A program made the translations under genes and the position numbers. The notes beneath the pieces are model-generated. The model saw nothing but the letters and a program-made list of their open reading frames with translations. It had not been told where the DNA came from and did not search any database. Of a DNA stretch of 33,052 nt, positions 7,868-15,997 are shown piece after piece (the stretch's first letter is position 1; the number at the start of each line of letters is the position of its first letter). This DNA is from Methanobacteriota archaeon (GTDB lineage: Archaea > Halobacteriota > Methanomicrobia > Methanomicrobiales > Methanomicrobiaceae), in contig JAENZA010000013.1 of NCBI GenBank assembly GCA_016841485.1, positions 1-33,052 of the forward strand. Direction: 5' to 3'.

Positions 7868-9628
7868 ATGAGCACGCAAGGCAATACCACCCTCGAAGGA
7901 CTGAGCAAATTCATCTTTGCCGCTCCAGAATGGCCGCGGTCCCTTGCAATCATGATCCTTCTCGGTCTCTTCATTGATTTTTCCGGGTATTTTGCCGGTG
8001 CTGAGTATGTGATGTCCTTCGGGATACTGGGGTTCGGGATCTTCGGGTACCTGGTCCCGGCACTCCTAGCCCTTGTGCTGACAAAACCGCTGGTAGAAGT
8101 CTTCGGGCAGAAGATCACTTGGAACCGTTCCGCGCTTCTTGCGATGACCGGCATGGTCTTCCAGATCATCTTCAGTTTCCTGCCGCTCTTCTTTACCGAG
8201 CGTGACCTCTATCCCCTCCTCTTTGCCATCGCGGTGAGTCTCGTCTTCTCGATGCGCCTGATTACGCTCCTTGCGATTGCAGACTCCCGGGTAACGAGGA
8301 TGCTCATCCCCGCTCTCATCCAGAGCATGGCGGCGCTTGCGACGGGATATTTCTATTTTGGCTTTGATCTGGTTCTCTTTGCACTTATTCTTCACCTGCT
8401 CTTTGCCGGCGGGGTGCTCCTCTTCATCTGGATGGTTGAGACCCCGCTGCGCAGGAACTTCGACATCAGTGCGCTGAAGTTTATCAACGCGTTTATTGCG
8501 CACAATACCGACGGGTCAAAGAAGCTGGAGGAGTACTTCCTGGAGATCGGCGAGGACGTCTATGTGCCGCAGGCAAGCCTCTTCTTCCGGCGTGAAGGAA
8601 AGGACGAGACGATCGTCACCGTCCCGAATATCCACCCCGGGCCCATGGGCGAGATCGGGGGCGGCAATCTCCCCTCGGTGCTCCACTCAGCCCTTGGCTC
8701 CGACAGCTTCGTCCTGCATGGGTGTGCCACCCATGACTTCAACCTCGTTTCGGAAAGCGAGGTGCCGCGGCTTGCGGAGGTGGTCAGGGCGTCGGAGAAG
8801 GGTGCGGTCTTTACGGGGGCGGCATCCGTTGCACGGCGCTATACCGTAGGGTCGGTCCAGGTGCTTGCCCAGCGGTATGGTGACACACTGCTGCTGGTCT
8901 CGACCCGTTCGCCTGCAAAGACGGAGGATCTCGACTTCTGCATCGGGCTTGCGATCATGTCCGAATGTCATTCATGGTTCCCCAATGTGGCATTCGTCGA
9001 TGCGCACAACTGTATGGTCGACGTGACCGAACCGGTGCTTCCCGCATCGCTTGCGGCCCACGAATACTACCGTGTCTGTGCACAGGCGGCAGAGGATATT
9101 GCATCGCAGCCCGAATACCCGCTCGAGATCGGGACGTCGAAGGTGGATGTTCCGTTCTCCCGCGAGGAAGGGTTCGGCGACCTCGGCATCCAGGTCTTTG
9201 CATCGAGGGTAAACGGGAACGTCATGGCCCTGATCCTCTTTGACGGCAACAACGTCCACGAGGGGGTCCGCGAGGAGATCATCGCAGAGATCGGCTCCAT
9301 CGTCGATGAATGCGAGATTCTGACGACCGACTCCCACGTGGTCAACACGATATCCGGCAAGAACCCGGTCGGCTACCGGGTGCCGGTCCGCGACATCGTC
9401 CCGTATGTGCGAAAGGCGGTCCTGATGGCGCTCGATGATCTCGCCCCCGCAGAGGCGGCAGGGGGGACCGGGTGGGTCGAGGGCATCACGGTCTTCGGGT
9501 CGCAGCGTATCTCCCAGCTTGCAAGCACGGTGAACGCGATGCTCATCTATGTTGCCCCTCTCGGCGTTGCCATCCTGCTCTTCGCATTCCTGCTCTCGCT
9601 GATTGCGTATATCCTGCTGCTTTCGTGA
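7868..9628 (+). CDS. DUF2070 family membrane protein
   Basis: A 586-aa archaeal protein of the DUF2070 family. About six or seven hydrophobic segments fill residues 15-210, a large soluble domain follows (with conserved IHPGPMGEIGGGNLPS and CATHDFNLVSE segments and DAHN later), and one or two helices close the C-terminus (MLIYVAPLGVAILLFAFLLSL). The HPGP and DAHN blocks, rich in His, Asp and Asn, look like a metal or catalytic site, but no activity is known. ATG 7868 follows AGGAG by 8 bases; the longer frame from 7841 has no such signal. The gene seems to have its own promoter and ends the core block before tRNA-Leu. Confidence 0.92.
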   Translation: MSTQGNTTLEGLSKFIFAAPEWPRSLAIMILLGLFIDFSGYFAGAEYVMSFGILGFGIFGYLVPALLALVLTKPLVEVFGQKITWNRSALLAMTGMVFQIIFSFLPLFFTERDLYPLLFAIAVSLVFSMRLITLLAIADSRVTRMLIPALIQSMAALATGYFYFGFDLVLFALILHLLFAGGVLLFIWMVETPLRRNFDISALKFINAFIAHNTDGSKKLEEYFLEIGEDVYVPQASLFFRREGKDETIVTVPNIHPGPMGEIGGGNLPSVLHSALGSDSFVLHGCATHDFNLVSESEVPRLAEVVRASEKGAVFTGAASVARRYTVGSVQVLAQRYGDTLLLVSTRSPAKTEDLDFCIGLAIMSECHSWFPNVAFVDAHNCMVDVTEPVLPASLAAHEYYRVCAQAAEDIASQPEYPLEIGTSKVDVPFSREEGFGDLGIQVFASRVNGNVMALILFDGNNVHEGVREEIIAEIGSIVDECEILTTDSHVVNTISGKNPVGYRVPVRDIVPYVRKAVLMALDDLAPAEAAGGTGWVEGITVFGSQRISQLASTVNAMLIYVAPLGVAILLFAFLLSLIAYILLLS

Positions 9629-9771
9629 TGGCCGGAGACGGCGATGAAGAGGGCAGAATGGCAGAATGATACCCAACACTTTTTGCCTTTACTGTCGATG
9701 AATAGTATCGCAATGACCGGACATTTCGAACTGTCTGACGGTTCAGAATGGGAGGAAATTGTGCATCAACT

Positions 9772-9856
9772 GCGAGAGTAGCCAAGCCTGGCCAAAGGCG
9801 CTGGACTTAAGATCCAGTTACGCAGGTATTCGAGGGTTCGAATCCCTTCTCTCGCA
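9772..9856 (+). tRNA. tRNA-Leu (UAA anticodon)
   Basis: The acceptor stem pairs GCGAGAG (9772-9778) with CTCTCGC (9849-9855), with discriminator A at 9856. The T arm reads GGGTTCGAATCCC. The anticodon loop CTTAAGA gives UAA, and the long variable arm (class II) fits leucine. CCA is not encoded; T-runs follow directly. Confidence 0.97.
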
Positions 9857-9871
9857 TTTTTTGGTTTTTTT
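9857..9871 (+). terminator. T-rich terminator after tRNA-Leu
   Basis: Two T-runs (9857-9862 and 9865-9871) directly follow the discriminator base. T-tracts are the usual archaeal intrinsic termination signal. Confidence 0.65.
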
Positions 9872-10082
9872 GCAAGATATACGGTAATATTTTGTGCTAA
9901 TCAGTAGGGAAAAGACAGTCATACAAAGCATTCTTCTTCTGAATGGTTTTTCAATAATTAGAGATATCAAAAATCAGCAATTGGATAAATGAGATTCACC
10001 TATGGCGGATTTTTCCCGAGGGATTGTTCAAGGAAAGAAGAATTGGTTCTTATTGTATTATTTGAGCGATTCAAGGACTAAC

Positions 10083-10622
10083 TTACTCCCTCACTTGCGC
10101 CTGAATCCTCTCCATCCACTCAGGAATCCTCATATCCTCCTCATCCTCAGGATAGAACTCCCTGACATGCGGTTTGATATCAAGGACGGGACTCCCGTCG
10201 ATGGCGTCGAGGCCGGTGACTTGAAGGACGTTGCCGTCTTTTTCGATGAGGCGTACGACGGTCGTCAGAATGGGGTTCGGGCGTGCGGGGCTGCAGGTGG
10301 AGAAGAGCCCCACCAGGGGATATTCTGGATTTCCCATCGGGTGGACCTTTCTCAGGGACCGGCCCTCTGCGGGGACGCCGTGGGCCCAGTAGAGGATCTT
10401 GATATGGGAGTACTCGTCGATGCCATCCAGAAGCTCGGTCAGTTCTTGATTGATGATTACCTCTGATATTTTGTCCTCGTTTTCACGGACCTCCTCTATG
10501 GTGGGGGCGAGGTCTCCCTTCATGGTGAGGCCTGTTGCACTTGCAACGAGGAAGGGTTGTTTGGTGGTGTTTCTGATCACGCCGATGGGGTGCAGAATAA
10601 TATCGTCGAATACGGTGTCCAT
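10083..10622 (-). CDS. TrmO/TsaA-like tRNA N6-methyltransferase (UPF0066)
   Basis: A 179-aa beta-barrel protein of the YaeB/TrmO (UPF0066) family, which in bacteria N6-methylates threonylcarbamoyladenosine at position 37 of certain tRNAs with SAM. Visible family blocks are LHPIGVIRNT at the N-terminus, YSHIKILYWAH, and the signature FSTCSPARPNPI followed by LDAIDGSPVLDIKPH. I use ATG 10622, with GGAG 7 bases upstream on the minus strand; the ATG two codons earlier sits almost on that GGAG. In archaea the family may have other targets. Single gene, convergent with tRNA-Leu. Confidence 0.9.
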   Translation of the reverse strand: MDTVFDDIILHPIGVIRNTTKQPFLVASATGLTMKGDLAPTIEEVRENEDKISEVIINQELTELLDGIDEYSHIKILYWAHGVPAEGRSLRKVHPMGNPEYPLVGLFSTCSPARPNPILTTVVRLIEKDGNVLQVTGLDAIDGSPVLDIKPHVREFYPEDEEDMRIPEWMERIQAQVRE

Positions 10623-10657
10623 AATCATTCTCCGTTTTTCATAGGTTTGGGGAATTA

Positions 10658-10669
10658 GCTATATATAGC
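10658..10669 (-). promoter_or_regulatory. TATA box of the trmO-like gene
   Basis: GCTATATATAGC is centred about 41 bases before ATG 10622 on the minus strand, giving an expected leader of about 15 bases. The 12-base sequence is a perfect palindrome, but that is common for a bare TATA core. Confidence 0.5.
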
Positions 10670-10795
10670 GTTCATTCGTCACAATATCCCGTGGAAATCA
10701 TCCAAACGCTCCTCCACTTCTCCGACCTATCCGGTGATGAATGATTGTCCCATACATTTTTCATCCGGGGTGGAGATCAACCTGACAGGAATTCT

Positions 10796-11557
10796 ATGCA
10801 GGGAGAGGATACCCCGGACCGTCCTGATGATGATCGCCGCATCATGCAGGAAGCTATAGAAAGAGCCATCGCCCTTGGAGCGAGCGTCGCTGGATTCGTC
10901 CCGGCACGGCTTCTCAGGGACTGCCCGTCCGCACGGGCGGAGGGCTACCGGGGATGGGACAACTTTGTGGGGTCGGTCATCATCCTCGGGCTCTACCACG
11001 ACCCGGCGATGCCGGAGATGGACTGGTGGGAGGAGGGCAGGAGTACCCCGGGGGACCGGATGCTCCGGGGCATGACGACCGCGATTGCCGACTGGCTATC
11101 TCAGGAGTACGGCCGGGCGGCCCGCGACATCCCGTACCAGATCGACGCCGGTGGGATCTTCCTGAAAGATGCGGCGGCACTCGCAGGCCTCGGGTGCATC
11201 GGCAGGAACAATCTCGTGATCGTCCCCGGCTATGGGCCTCGGGTACGGTTCCGGGCGCTCTGGACCGACCTTGAGGTGGAGGCCACCGCACCGACGTCCC
11301 TGCCGTCCCCCTGTGAGGAATGCCACCGCCCCTGTGAGACGGCGTGTCCCCAGCAGGCACTTGCCGGCGGACGGTACTTCCGGGAGCGGTGCCTGCGCAG
11401 AATGGACGCGGACAGGATGGAAGCAGCGGCTCAAAAGCAGAAATCCGGGCAGAAACAGCCGGTTGACCACTGCCGGACCTGTGATCTGGTCTGCCCGGCA
11501 GGCAGGATGTCCGGAAAAAAAGAATACACAAGGGTGAGGGGTTTTTTCACACCGTGA
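10796..11557 (+). CDS. QueG-like double [4Fe-4S] reductase-family protein
   Basis: A 253-aa protein resembling the epoxyqueuosine reductase (QueG) superfamily. The QueG-type segment AGLGCIGRNNLVI (about residues 130-142) follows DAGGIFLKDAA. Two iron-sulfur cluster motifs are visible: Cys 173, 176, 180, 184 (CEECHRPCETAC) and Cys 199, 226, 229, 233 (CRTCDLVCP). The usual C-terminal HEAT-like extension of bacterial QueG is missing. Most archaea make archaeosine, not queuosine, so another reductive role is likely. ATG 10796 has ACAGGA 5 bases upstream; an in-frame TTG at 10745 is the alternative. It stands alone, convergent with the methyltransferase gene. Confidence 0.85.
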   Translation: MQGEDTPDRPDDDRRIMQEAIERAIALGASVAGFVPARLLRDCPSARAEGYRGWDNFVGSVIILGLYHDPAMPEMDWWEEGRSTPGDRMLRGMTTAIADWLSQEYGRAARDIPYQIDAGGIFLKDAAALAGLGCIGRNNLVIVPGYGPRVRFRALWTDLEVEATAPTSLPSPCEECHRPCETACPQQALAGGRYFRERCLRRMDADRMEAAAQKQKSGQKQPVDHCRTCDLVCPAGRMSGKKEYTRVRGFFTP

Positions 11558-11660
11558 GGAACTATCCGCCGCCCCACATCCGGAGGGTCCGTCGTCACCC
11601 CAGGACAATGGATATTAAAATGAGCGAGGAGTGTGACATGCACGGGGGCATCCCTATCCA

Positions 11661-12323
11661 TCATTTCGGTTTCACTGCAATGATTACGACACCCATGGGG
11701 TTTTCCCTGACCGCAAAATGGCCCTGCCAGGACGCGGAAAGGATCTCCTCCATCTCGTTCTTCGTGTATGCGGCATTGACCGATGAGATGAAGAACGGCG
11801 CTATCTCCTTTGGCCGTGTCGTCGCCTTCATGAAGGCACGGAGGAGGGGGTTGATGTTTCGCTTGAGATCGCTGATGAACATAATCCCTTTCGGTTGAAG
11901 GACCCGTGTAATTTCCGCAAAGGCCCGTCCGGGGTCTTGCCATTCGTGCAGCGACCCATTGGAAAAGACCCCGGTGAACCGTTCATCGGCAAAGGGGAGC
12001 GAATGAACGTCCCCTATCTCATAGCTCACCCGGTCTGACAGACCGTAGATGGCGGCGTTTTTCTCTGCCTGTGCAATCATGGCCGGACTGATCTCAAGAC
12101 CGATGAGCCGGGTGTCGTGCGTCTGTGCCAGCCACTCGAGGCCGAGATACCCCGGTCCGGGGCCGATCTCCAGGCAGAGGCCCTCGCCTATCCCGGCACC
12201 AATAATATCCCCGGTCTTCAGCCATCCCTTGTCGCGGAACGCTCGTTGCATCTCATCATACTGGATGCAGGAAGCTGCCCCCTGGATGCCCTCATCCGTC
12301 TCAGGGATTCGGTTCTTCACCAT
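11661..12323 (-). CDS. SAM-dependent class I methyltransferase
   Basis: A 220-aa Rossmann-fold methyltransferase. SAM motif I is LEIGPGPGYLG (about residues 51-61), followed by LIGLEISPAMIAQAEKNA (motif II) and a motif III/IV region DVHSLPFADERFTGVFSNGSLHEW. These are typical of the UbiE/small-molecule methyltransferase group, so the substrate is probably a small molecule rather than DNA. The gene overlaps the end of the MarR gene by 7 bases and is almost certainly co-transcribed with it, so it is probably the main target of that regulator. The substrate is unknown. Confidence 0.9.
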   Translation of the reverse strand: MVKNRIPETDEGIQGAASCIQYDEMQRAFRDKGWLKTGDIIGAGIGEGLCLEIGPGPGYLGLEWLAQTHDTRLIGLEISPAMIAQAEKNAAIYGLSDRVSYEIGDVHSLPFADERFTGVFSNGSLHEWQDPGRAFAEITRVLQPKGIMFISDLKRNINPLLRAFMKATTRPKEIAPFFISSVNAAYTKNEMEEILSASWQGHFAVRENPMGVVIIAVKPK

Positions 12324-12895
12324 TCTTCCTTCACTTCCTTGACCTCCTTCTGCCCCATCTCCGCCTCAACCAGTTCGAACAACCGTTTTCCGTTCCCTTC
12401 GCGTTCTTTCATCACCGTGATGTCGGAAATGCCCATCAGATGTTCCATATCCACCTGAAACATCTCATCTCTGTCATAGCCACAGAACCGGCTGAGCAGG
12501 TTACAGAACGTCTCCCGTTCATCCGGGCGGAGTCGTGCCATACCATCGTGGATCCATGAGAAGATTTTCGCCTCCCTGCCGACGAGCCACGCTTCGGTCT
12601 GTGCTGTCGGATTGATGAATATCTCGCGTTTATCGTTGGTGCCCCGTTCACGGGTTACATACCCCGTCCGCTCGAGATGGTCCACCAGATCGGTTGCTGT
12701 AGCACGGGATATGCCGTTGATACGGGCGATATCCCCCATCTTCGTGAAATAGAAGTAGATGAAATAGAGCATCCACGCGGATGGCATCGAGAGATCTGCC
12801 TTCCTCCCGCGATCAAATTCGAATGCACGGTTCATGGCGGCATGGATGTAGACGAGTGCCCTTCGGATGCGGACGACCGGGGGGAGTTCCGACAT
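12317..12895 (-). CDS. MarR-type winged-helix transcriptional regulator
   Basis: A 192-aa regulator with a MarR-like core: an N-terminal dimerisation helix, then MGDIARINGISRATATDLVDHLERTGYVTR (recognition helix ATATDLVDHLER) and a wing with DKREIFINPT. The C-terminal helix ends in a charged KEVKEVKEE tail. MarR proteins bind palindromes and release DNA on ligand binding. A 14-base palindrome between its own TATA box and ATG (12901-12914) suggests autorepression, which would also control the overlapping methyltransferase gene. ATG 12895 is about 26 bases from the TATA centre, so the mRNA is probably leaderless. Confidence 0.9.
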   Translation of the reverse strand: MSELPPVVRIRRALVYIHAAMNRAFEFDRGRKADLSMPSAWMLYFIYFYFTKMGDIARINGISRATATDLVDHLERTGYVTRERGTNDKREIFINPTAQTEAWLVGREAKIFSWIHDGMARLRPDERETFCNLLSRFCGYDRDEMFQVDMEHLMGISDITVMKEREGNGKRLFELVEAEMGQKEVKEVKEEW

Positions 12896-12900
12896 TTTAG

Positions 12901-12914
12901 TAAGGTTATCCTTA
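12901..12914 (-). promoter_or_regulatory. Putative MarR operator palindrome
   Basis: TAAGGTTATCCTTA has 5-base inverted arms (TAAGG/CCTTA) around TTAT. It lies between the TATA-like AAATATAAT (12917-12925) and ATG 12895, exactly where a bound repressor would block transcription start. Assignment to this MarR is inferred from position. Confidence 0.5.
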
Positions 12915-12916
12915 TC

Positions 12917-12925
12917 AAATATAAT
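12917..12925 (-). promoter_or_regulatory. TATA box of the marR-methyltransferase operon
   Basis: ATTATATTT on the minus strand is centred about 26 bases before ATG 12895, the standard TATA-to-start distance, which predicts a leaderless transcript. Confidence 0.5.
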
Positions 12926-13009
12926 GGTATCCTCTCCCGCGCCATCTCTGCCGGAAGGTGCTGCCGGCCATACATAGCCTTATCTCCTCAATATGACACA
13001 CTCATTTCC

Positions 13010-13225
13010 ATGGAAAAAATCATCGAGGCGAACAAGACCGAAACCGGTGTTCAGGTGATTTTTCTCTCGGGACTGCAACCGGTCTCCGAACATTTCAGCA
13101 TCGAGACCCTCAAGGACATGCATATCCATCCCCTCGACCTGCTTGAATACCCGAGACATTACGCCATCAGTACCTCCGACCGGAGGGTGGTGCCGCTGTT
13201 CGAACACCCTCTGAGGAAAGGATGA
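13010..13225 (+). CDS. Small hypothetical protein (doubtful)
   Basis: A 71-aa frame starting MEKIIEANKTETG and containing FSIETLKDMHIHPLDLLEYPRHYAIST. Its composition looks protein-like and it fills the gap between the divergent marR and the next gene, but I recognise no family and there is no clear ribosome-binding site. A TACATAG sequence about 40 bases upstream might be a TATA box. The frame stays open further upstream to 12677, but that part overlaps marR and is not supported. Confidence 0.4.
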   Translation: MEKIIEANKTETGVQVIFLSGLQPVSEHFSIETLKDMHIHPLDLLEYPRHYAISTSDRRVVPLFEHPLRKG

Positions 13226-13396
13226 ATGGTATGGAGATATAGGAGCCCCTGACCTGCCCTCATTCGTTTCACTCTGTCAATAAGGCCATGTCTCCGGTAC
13301 TGTGAATGTGGGCCCCCAATTTTTGGTATATCTTTCGCAGTCAATGCCTCCCGTCATCTCTCAACCGTGACGGAGGAGCCATACAATCCCAGCAAA

Positions 13397-13405
13397 CTTT
13401 TATTA
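13397..13405 (+). promoter_or_regulatory. Possible TATA box of the propeller-protein gene
   Basis: CTTTTATTAC-like sequence lies about 60 bases before the GTG start at 13461, giving a leader of roughly 35 bases. Confidence 0.4.
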
Positions 13406-13460
13406 CGATCTCAAATGGTATGGGATAGATGATCAGACATAGTCGCCAGGGGGTGTTGCT

Positions 13461-14972
13461 GTGTCTGGTGTGATGGTGAACAATGTGAAAGAGCAATTGT
13501 ATGTGGCATTACTCATCCTCGGCATCGTTGGTGCCGGGCTGACTGCGTCGGCTTCGGCCTCCCAGAACCTTGGCAGTGATGCCTGGGTGAAAATTTCCGG
13601 GGTTTTTGAAGGGTACGAAGGTTTGACCGACGGCATTGACGATACCCGGGAAAACTCCTATGCATGGGCGATGGAGGTATTCGACGGGTATCTCTGGGTC
13701 GGAACAAACCGGAACATCTTCGGGACCATGTTTGCGATGGGGGGCATGCCCACTCTTGGAGGCATGCCGGAGGAGATTCCTCCTATAACCGACATGCGCC
13801 CGGGAATTTACCGGATGGATCTCTCCACAGAAGGGTGGGAAACGTTCTATGTGCCGGTGGATATGACCGCAGGGATGGGCCCGGTTCCTATGGGTATGGA
13901 CCTCGGGTACCGTATGATGAAGACCTATGATACAGAAAACCCTGAACCCGTCCTCTATGTCGGCAGTCTGGGGTATACAACCAGCCTGATTGCAATCGAT
14001 GGTGAGGGGGAGATGAACCGGGTCTTTACCATGACAGGACAGCGCCTCCTCTCGATTCGCGGCATCGCCGAACACGAAGGGAACCTCTTCTGGGCGACTG
14101 AAGACACATCCGGAGGCAGCATGAAAGCAACTCCTGCTCTCTGGTATGACAACGACCCATTGGGGGCATTCCTCGAAAATCCAGGGGTGGAGTACGCCAA
14201 AATACTCGTGCCAGAGGAATGGCTGGGGGAGAGGGGAACCGAAGTTCTGGACATGGTCAGCTACAATGGGGCCCTCTATGTCTTCTTCCTGCCCTATGAA
14301 GATGATGAAGGATTCTGGTGCGGCAAACTCACCCTAAACGGTGAAGACTACGAATGGGACCTCATCGTGGGCGATCAAAACCTTGGTGCCGTGTACCCGG
14401 CCGGAATGGGGAGTCGCTTCAATGGTGGTGCGGTCCCGATCGTCTTCAAGAACAAGGTCTATGTGGGAACGATGGACGGGGCAGCATTCCGGCTGATGAA
14501 CGGCATATCCCAGCCTGAACCGGGGGACCTTACTATGGGGGGAACCCACGGGATGCAGATCTACCGGTTCAATAAGGCTGACAAATGGGAACACGTGATG
14601 CCGAAGCATAATGTCAGGGACGAAAAGACCCTCGACGTGATGAACGGGTTTGAAAACCCCTATAACAAGTACATCTGGCGTTTTGGCATCCAGGGCAACC
14701 GGCTCTATGCGGGAACATTCGATATCGGAACCGGTACGCAGGTGATATCGACGGCATTTGGGATGGATCCCCCCGAACTTCCGACCCCGCCCGGATTCGA
14801 CCTGTACTGGACGATTGACGGGGAAAAGTGGCGCGTAGTCTCATCCGACGGGTTTGGGGACCAATATAATTACGGCACCCGGGCTTTTGTGACCGATCCT
14901 GCCACAGACACCCTCTATATGGGGACGGCAAATCCGTTTTACGGGTGCCAGATCTGGAAGAAACCTGCATAA
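13461..14972 (+). CDS. Secreted beta-propeller-like protein
   Basis: A 503-aa exported protein of unknown function. A hydrophobic Sec signal (LYVALLILGIVGAGL) ends in ASASAS just before QNLGSD, so cleavage near residue 34 is likely. The mature part has at least six strand pairs of the form YLWVGTN, VLYVGSLG, NLFWATED, KVYVGTMDG, RLYAGTFDI and TLYMGTANP, a recurrence typical of beta-propeller blades. A Met/Gly/Pro-rich insert sits near residues 88-105. There is no transmembrane anchor, so it is probably released or bound at the surface. The GTG start is chosen because AGGGGGTG lies 5 bases upstream; an ATG four codons later has no such signal. It is a single gene with its own promoter. Confidence 0.8.
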   Translation: MSGVMVNNVKEQLYVALLILGIVGAGLTASASASQNLGSDAWVKISGVFEGYEGLTDGIDDTRENSYAWAMEVFDGYLWVGTNRNIFGTMFAMGGMPTLGGMPEEIPPITDMRPGIYRMDLSTEGWETFYVPVDMTAGMGPVPMGMDLGYRMMKTYDTENPEPVLYVGSLGYTTSLIAIDGEGEMNRVFTMTGQRLLSIRGIAEHEGNLFWATEDTSGGSMKATPALWYDNDPLGAFLENPGVEYAKILVPEEWLGERGTEVLDMVSYNGALYVFFLPYEDDEGFWCGKLTLNGEDYEWDLIVGDQNLGAVYPAGMGSRFNGGAVPIVFKNKVYVGTMDGAAFRLMNGISQPEPGDLTMGGTHGMQIYRFNKADKWEHVMPKHNVRDEKTLDVMNGFENPYNKYIWRFGIQGNRLYAGTFDIGTGTQVISTAFGMDPPELPTPPGFDLYWTIDGEKWRVVSSDGFGDQYNYGTRAFVTDPATDTLYMGTANPFYGCQIWKKPA

Positions 14973-15378
14973 ATGGCCTTCCAACCCAAAAATTTTCCTG
15001 TTTTCATGAAATGTTTGAGTCCGGATACGAACCTGACCGCCTACAGTTATCTGCGAAATTGATCCCGTTATCGGTTGGGACCACCGGGGTGCCATCATCA
15101 TTTGAATAACAGCTGCATTCCGCCGTTCTCCGTAACACCTGAATGCCCGATGTAGTGCACCTGAATGTTGGAAAGCATGACCCGGGATGCTGCCATCATC
15201 TTTCCCCACCAGCTCTTTGAAAAGCAGCCTCTCTTTCCCCGGGATGCTTGGTGTTTCTCGTCGACCATGAACCTTTCTTTACGGCTATAATGAAGCCTCA
15301 TCGGGGAGAGAGCTGGTTGGGAAGGATGCATCAAATGACAGTGTCGGAGAGAGGCATGCATCACGCTCTCCGGGTTAA
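14973..15378. other. Intergenic region without a supported gene
   Basis: About 400 bases between the propeller gene and the convergent methyltransferase gene. A minus frame (15098-15418) reads VHYIGHSGV, faintly like the N-terminus of a metallo-beta-lactamase-fold protein, but it stops at once and has no ribosome-binding site. I see no RNA gene, and no clear terminator beyond short T-runs. Confidence 0.4.
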
Positions 15379-15942
15379 TCACAGAGACGATTTTTTCAGC
15401 ACCGCAGCCCTCGACCACAGGATGCAGAGATCTCTCACCATTTCGAACCCTGCCTTTCCGGCTTCATGCATGGTGTCCGAAAACGCCTCCTCAGAGACAT
15501 GCATCGATGGTTCTGCAATGAGGAGATATGCTCCCGGCTTCATCACACCTGCAATCTCCCGCAGTCCTCCGGGGATATCGGGCATTTCATGCATTACATA
15601 GAATGCAAGGGCGAAATCGACCGGTGTTCCGGGGTCAAGGTTCAGGGACCTGTCCCCTGCAAGGCGACATTCTATTCTTGATAAGAGCTTTTTCTGTGCC
15701 GCCTTCTCCCGGAGCATATCGAGCATCTCCTCCTGAATGTCAACAGCGATGACTATTCCTGCGTCCCCGACCATCCGAGCCATCGCCCGGGTGAAAAACC
15801 CGGACCCGCATCCGATGTCGAGTGCCGTGTCTCCCTCTCCGAGGTACGTGCCGATAATCTTTTTCGGGGAATGAAGAAGTCTTCTCAGCGGGTTATCGAG
15901 GTAGGGTGCCAGGCGGACAGGACAGATTCTCTCATCAGGCAT
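15379..15942 (-). CDS. SAM-dependent class I methyltransferase
   Basis: A 187-aa soluble methyltransferase. SAM motif I is LDIGCGSGFFTRAMA (about residues 41-55), followed by VIAVDIQEEMLDMLREKA (acidic residue binding the SAM ribose) and VDFALAFYVMHEMPD. It resembles small-molecule or arsenite-type UbiE-like methyltransferases, but the Cys triad of ArsM is absent. It is the last gene of the leftward group beginning at 19262, 55 bases after the TMEM175-like gene. The substrate is not predictable. Confidence 0.87.
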   Translation of the reverse strand: MPDERICPVRLAPYLDNPLRRLLHSPKKIIGTYLGEGDTALDIGCGSGFFTRAMARMVGDAGIVIAVDIQEEMLDMLREKAAQKKLLSRIECRLAGDRSLNLDPGTPVDFALAFYVMHEMPDIPGGLREIAGVMKPGAYLLIAEPSMHVSEEAFSDTMHEAGKAGFEMVRDLCILWSRAAVLKKSSL

Positions 15943-15997
15943 ATGTCCCCTTTTCCCTGAGAGCTATTGGATATTGTGCCCGGAAATTCGCGTTCTC

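Noticed and set aside
10658-10669. Perfect palindrome GCTATATATAGC as an operator
   Set aside because: The core is a TATA box, and such palindromes arise readily from TA repeats.
12677-13009. Upstream extension of the small ORF at 13010-13225
   Set aside because: It overlaps the marR gene and its operator on the other strand and has no protein-like character.
15098-15418. Minus-strand frame of 106 aa with VHYIGHSGV, faintly like a metallo-beta-lactamase-fold start
   Set aside because: It stops at once after the motif, has no ribosome-binding site, and the rest is not family-like. At best a remnant.
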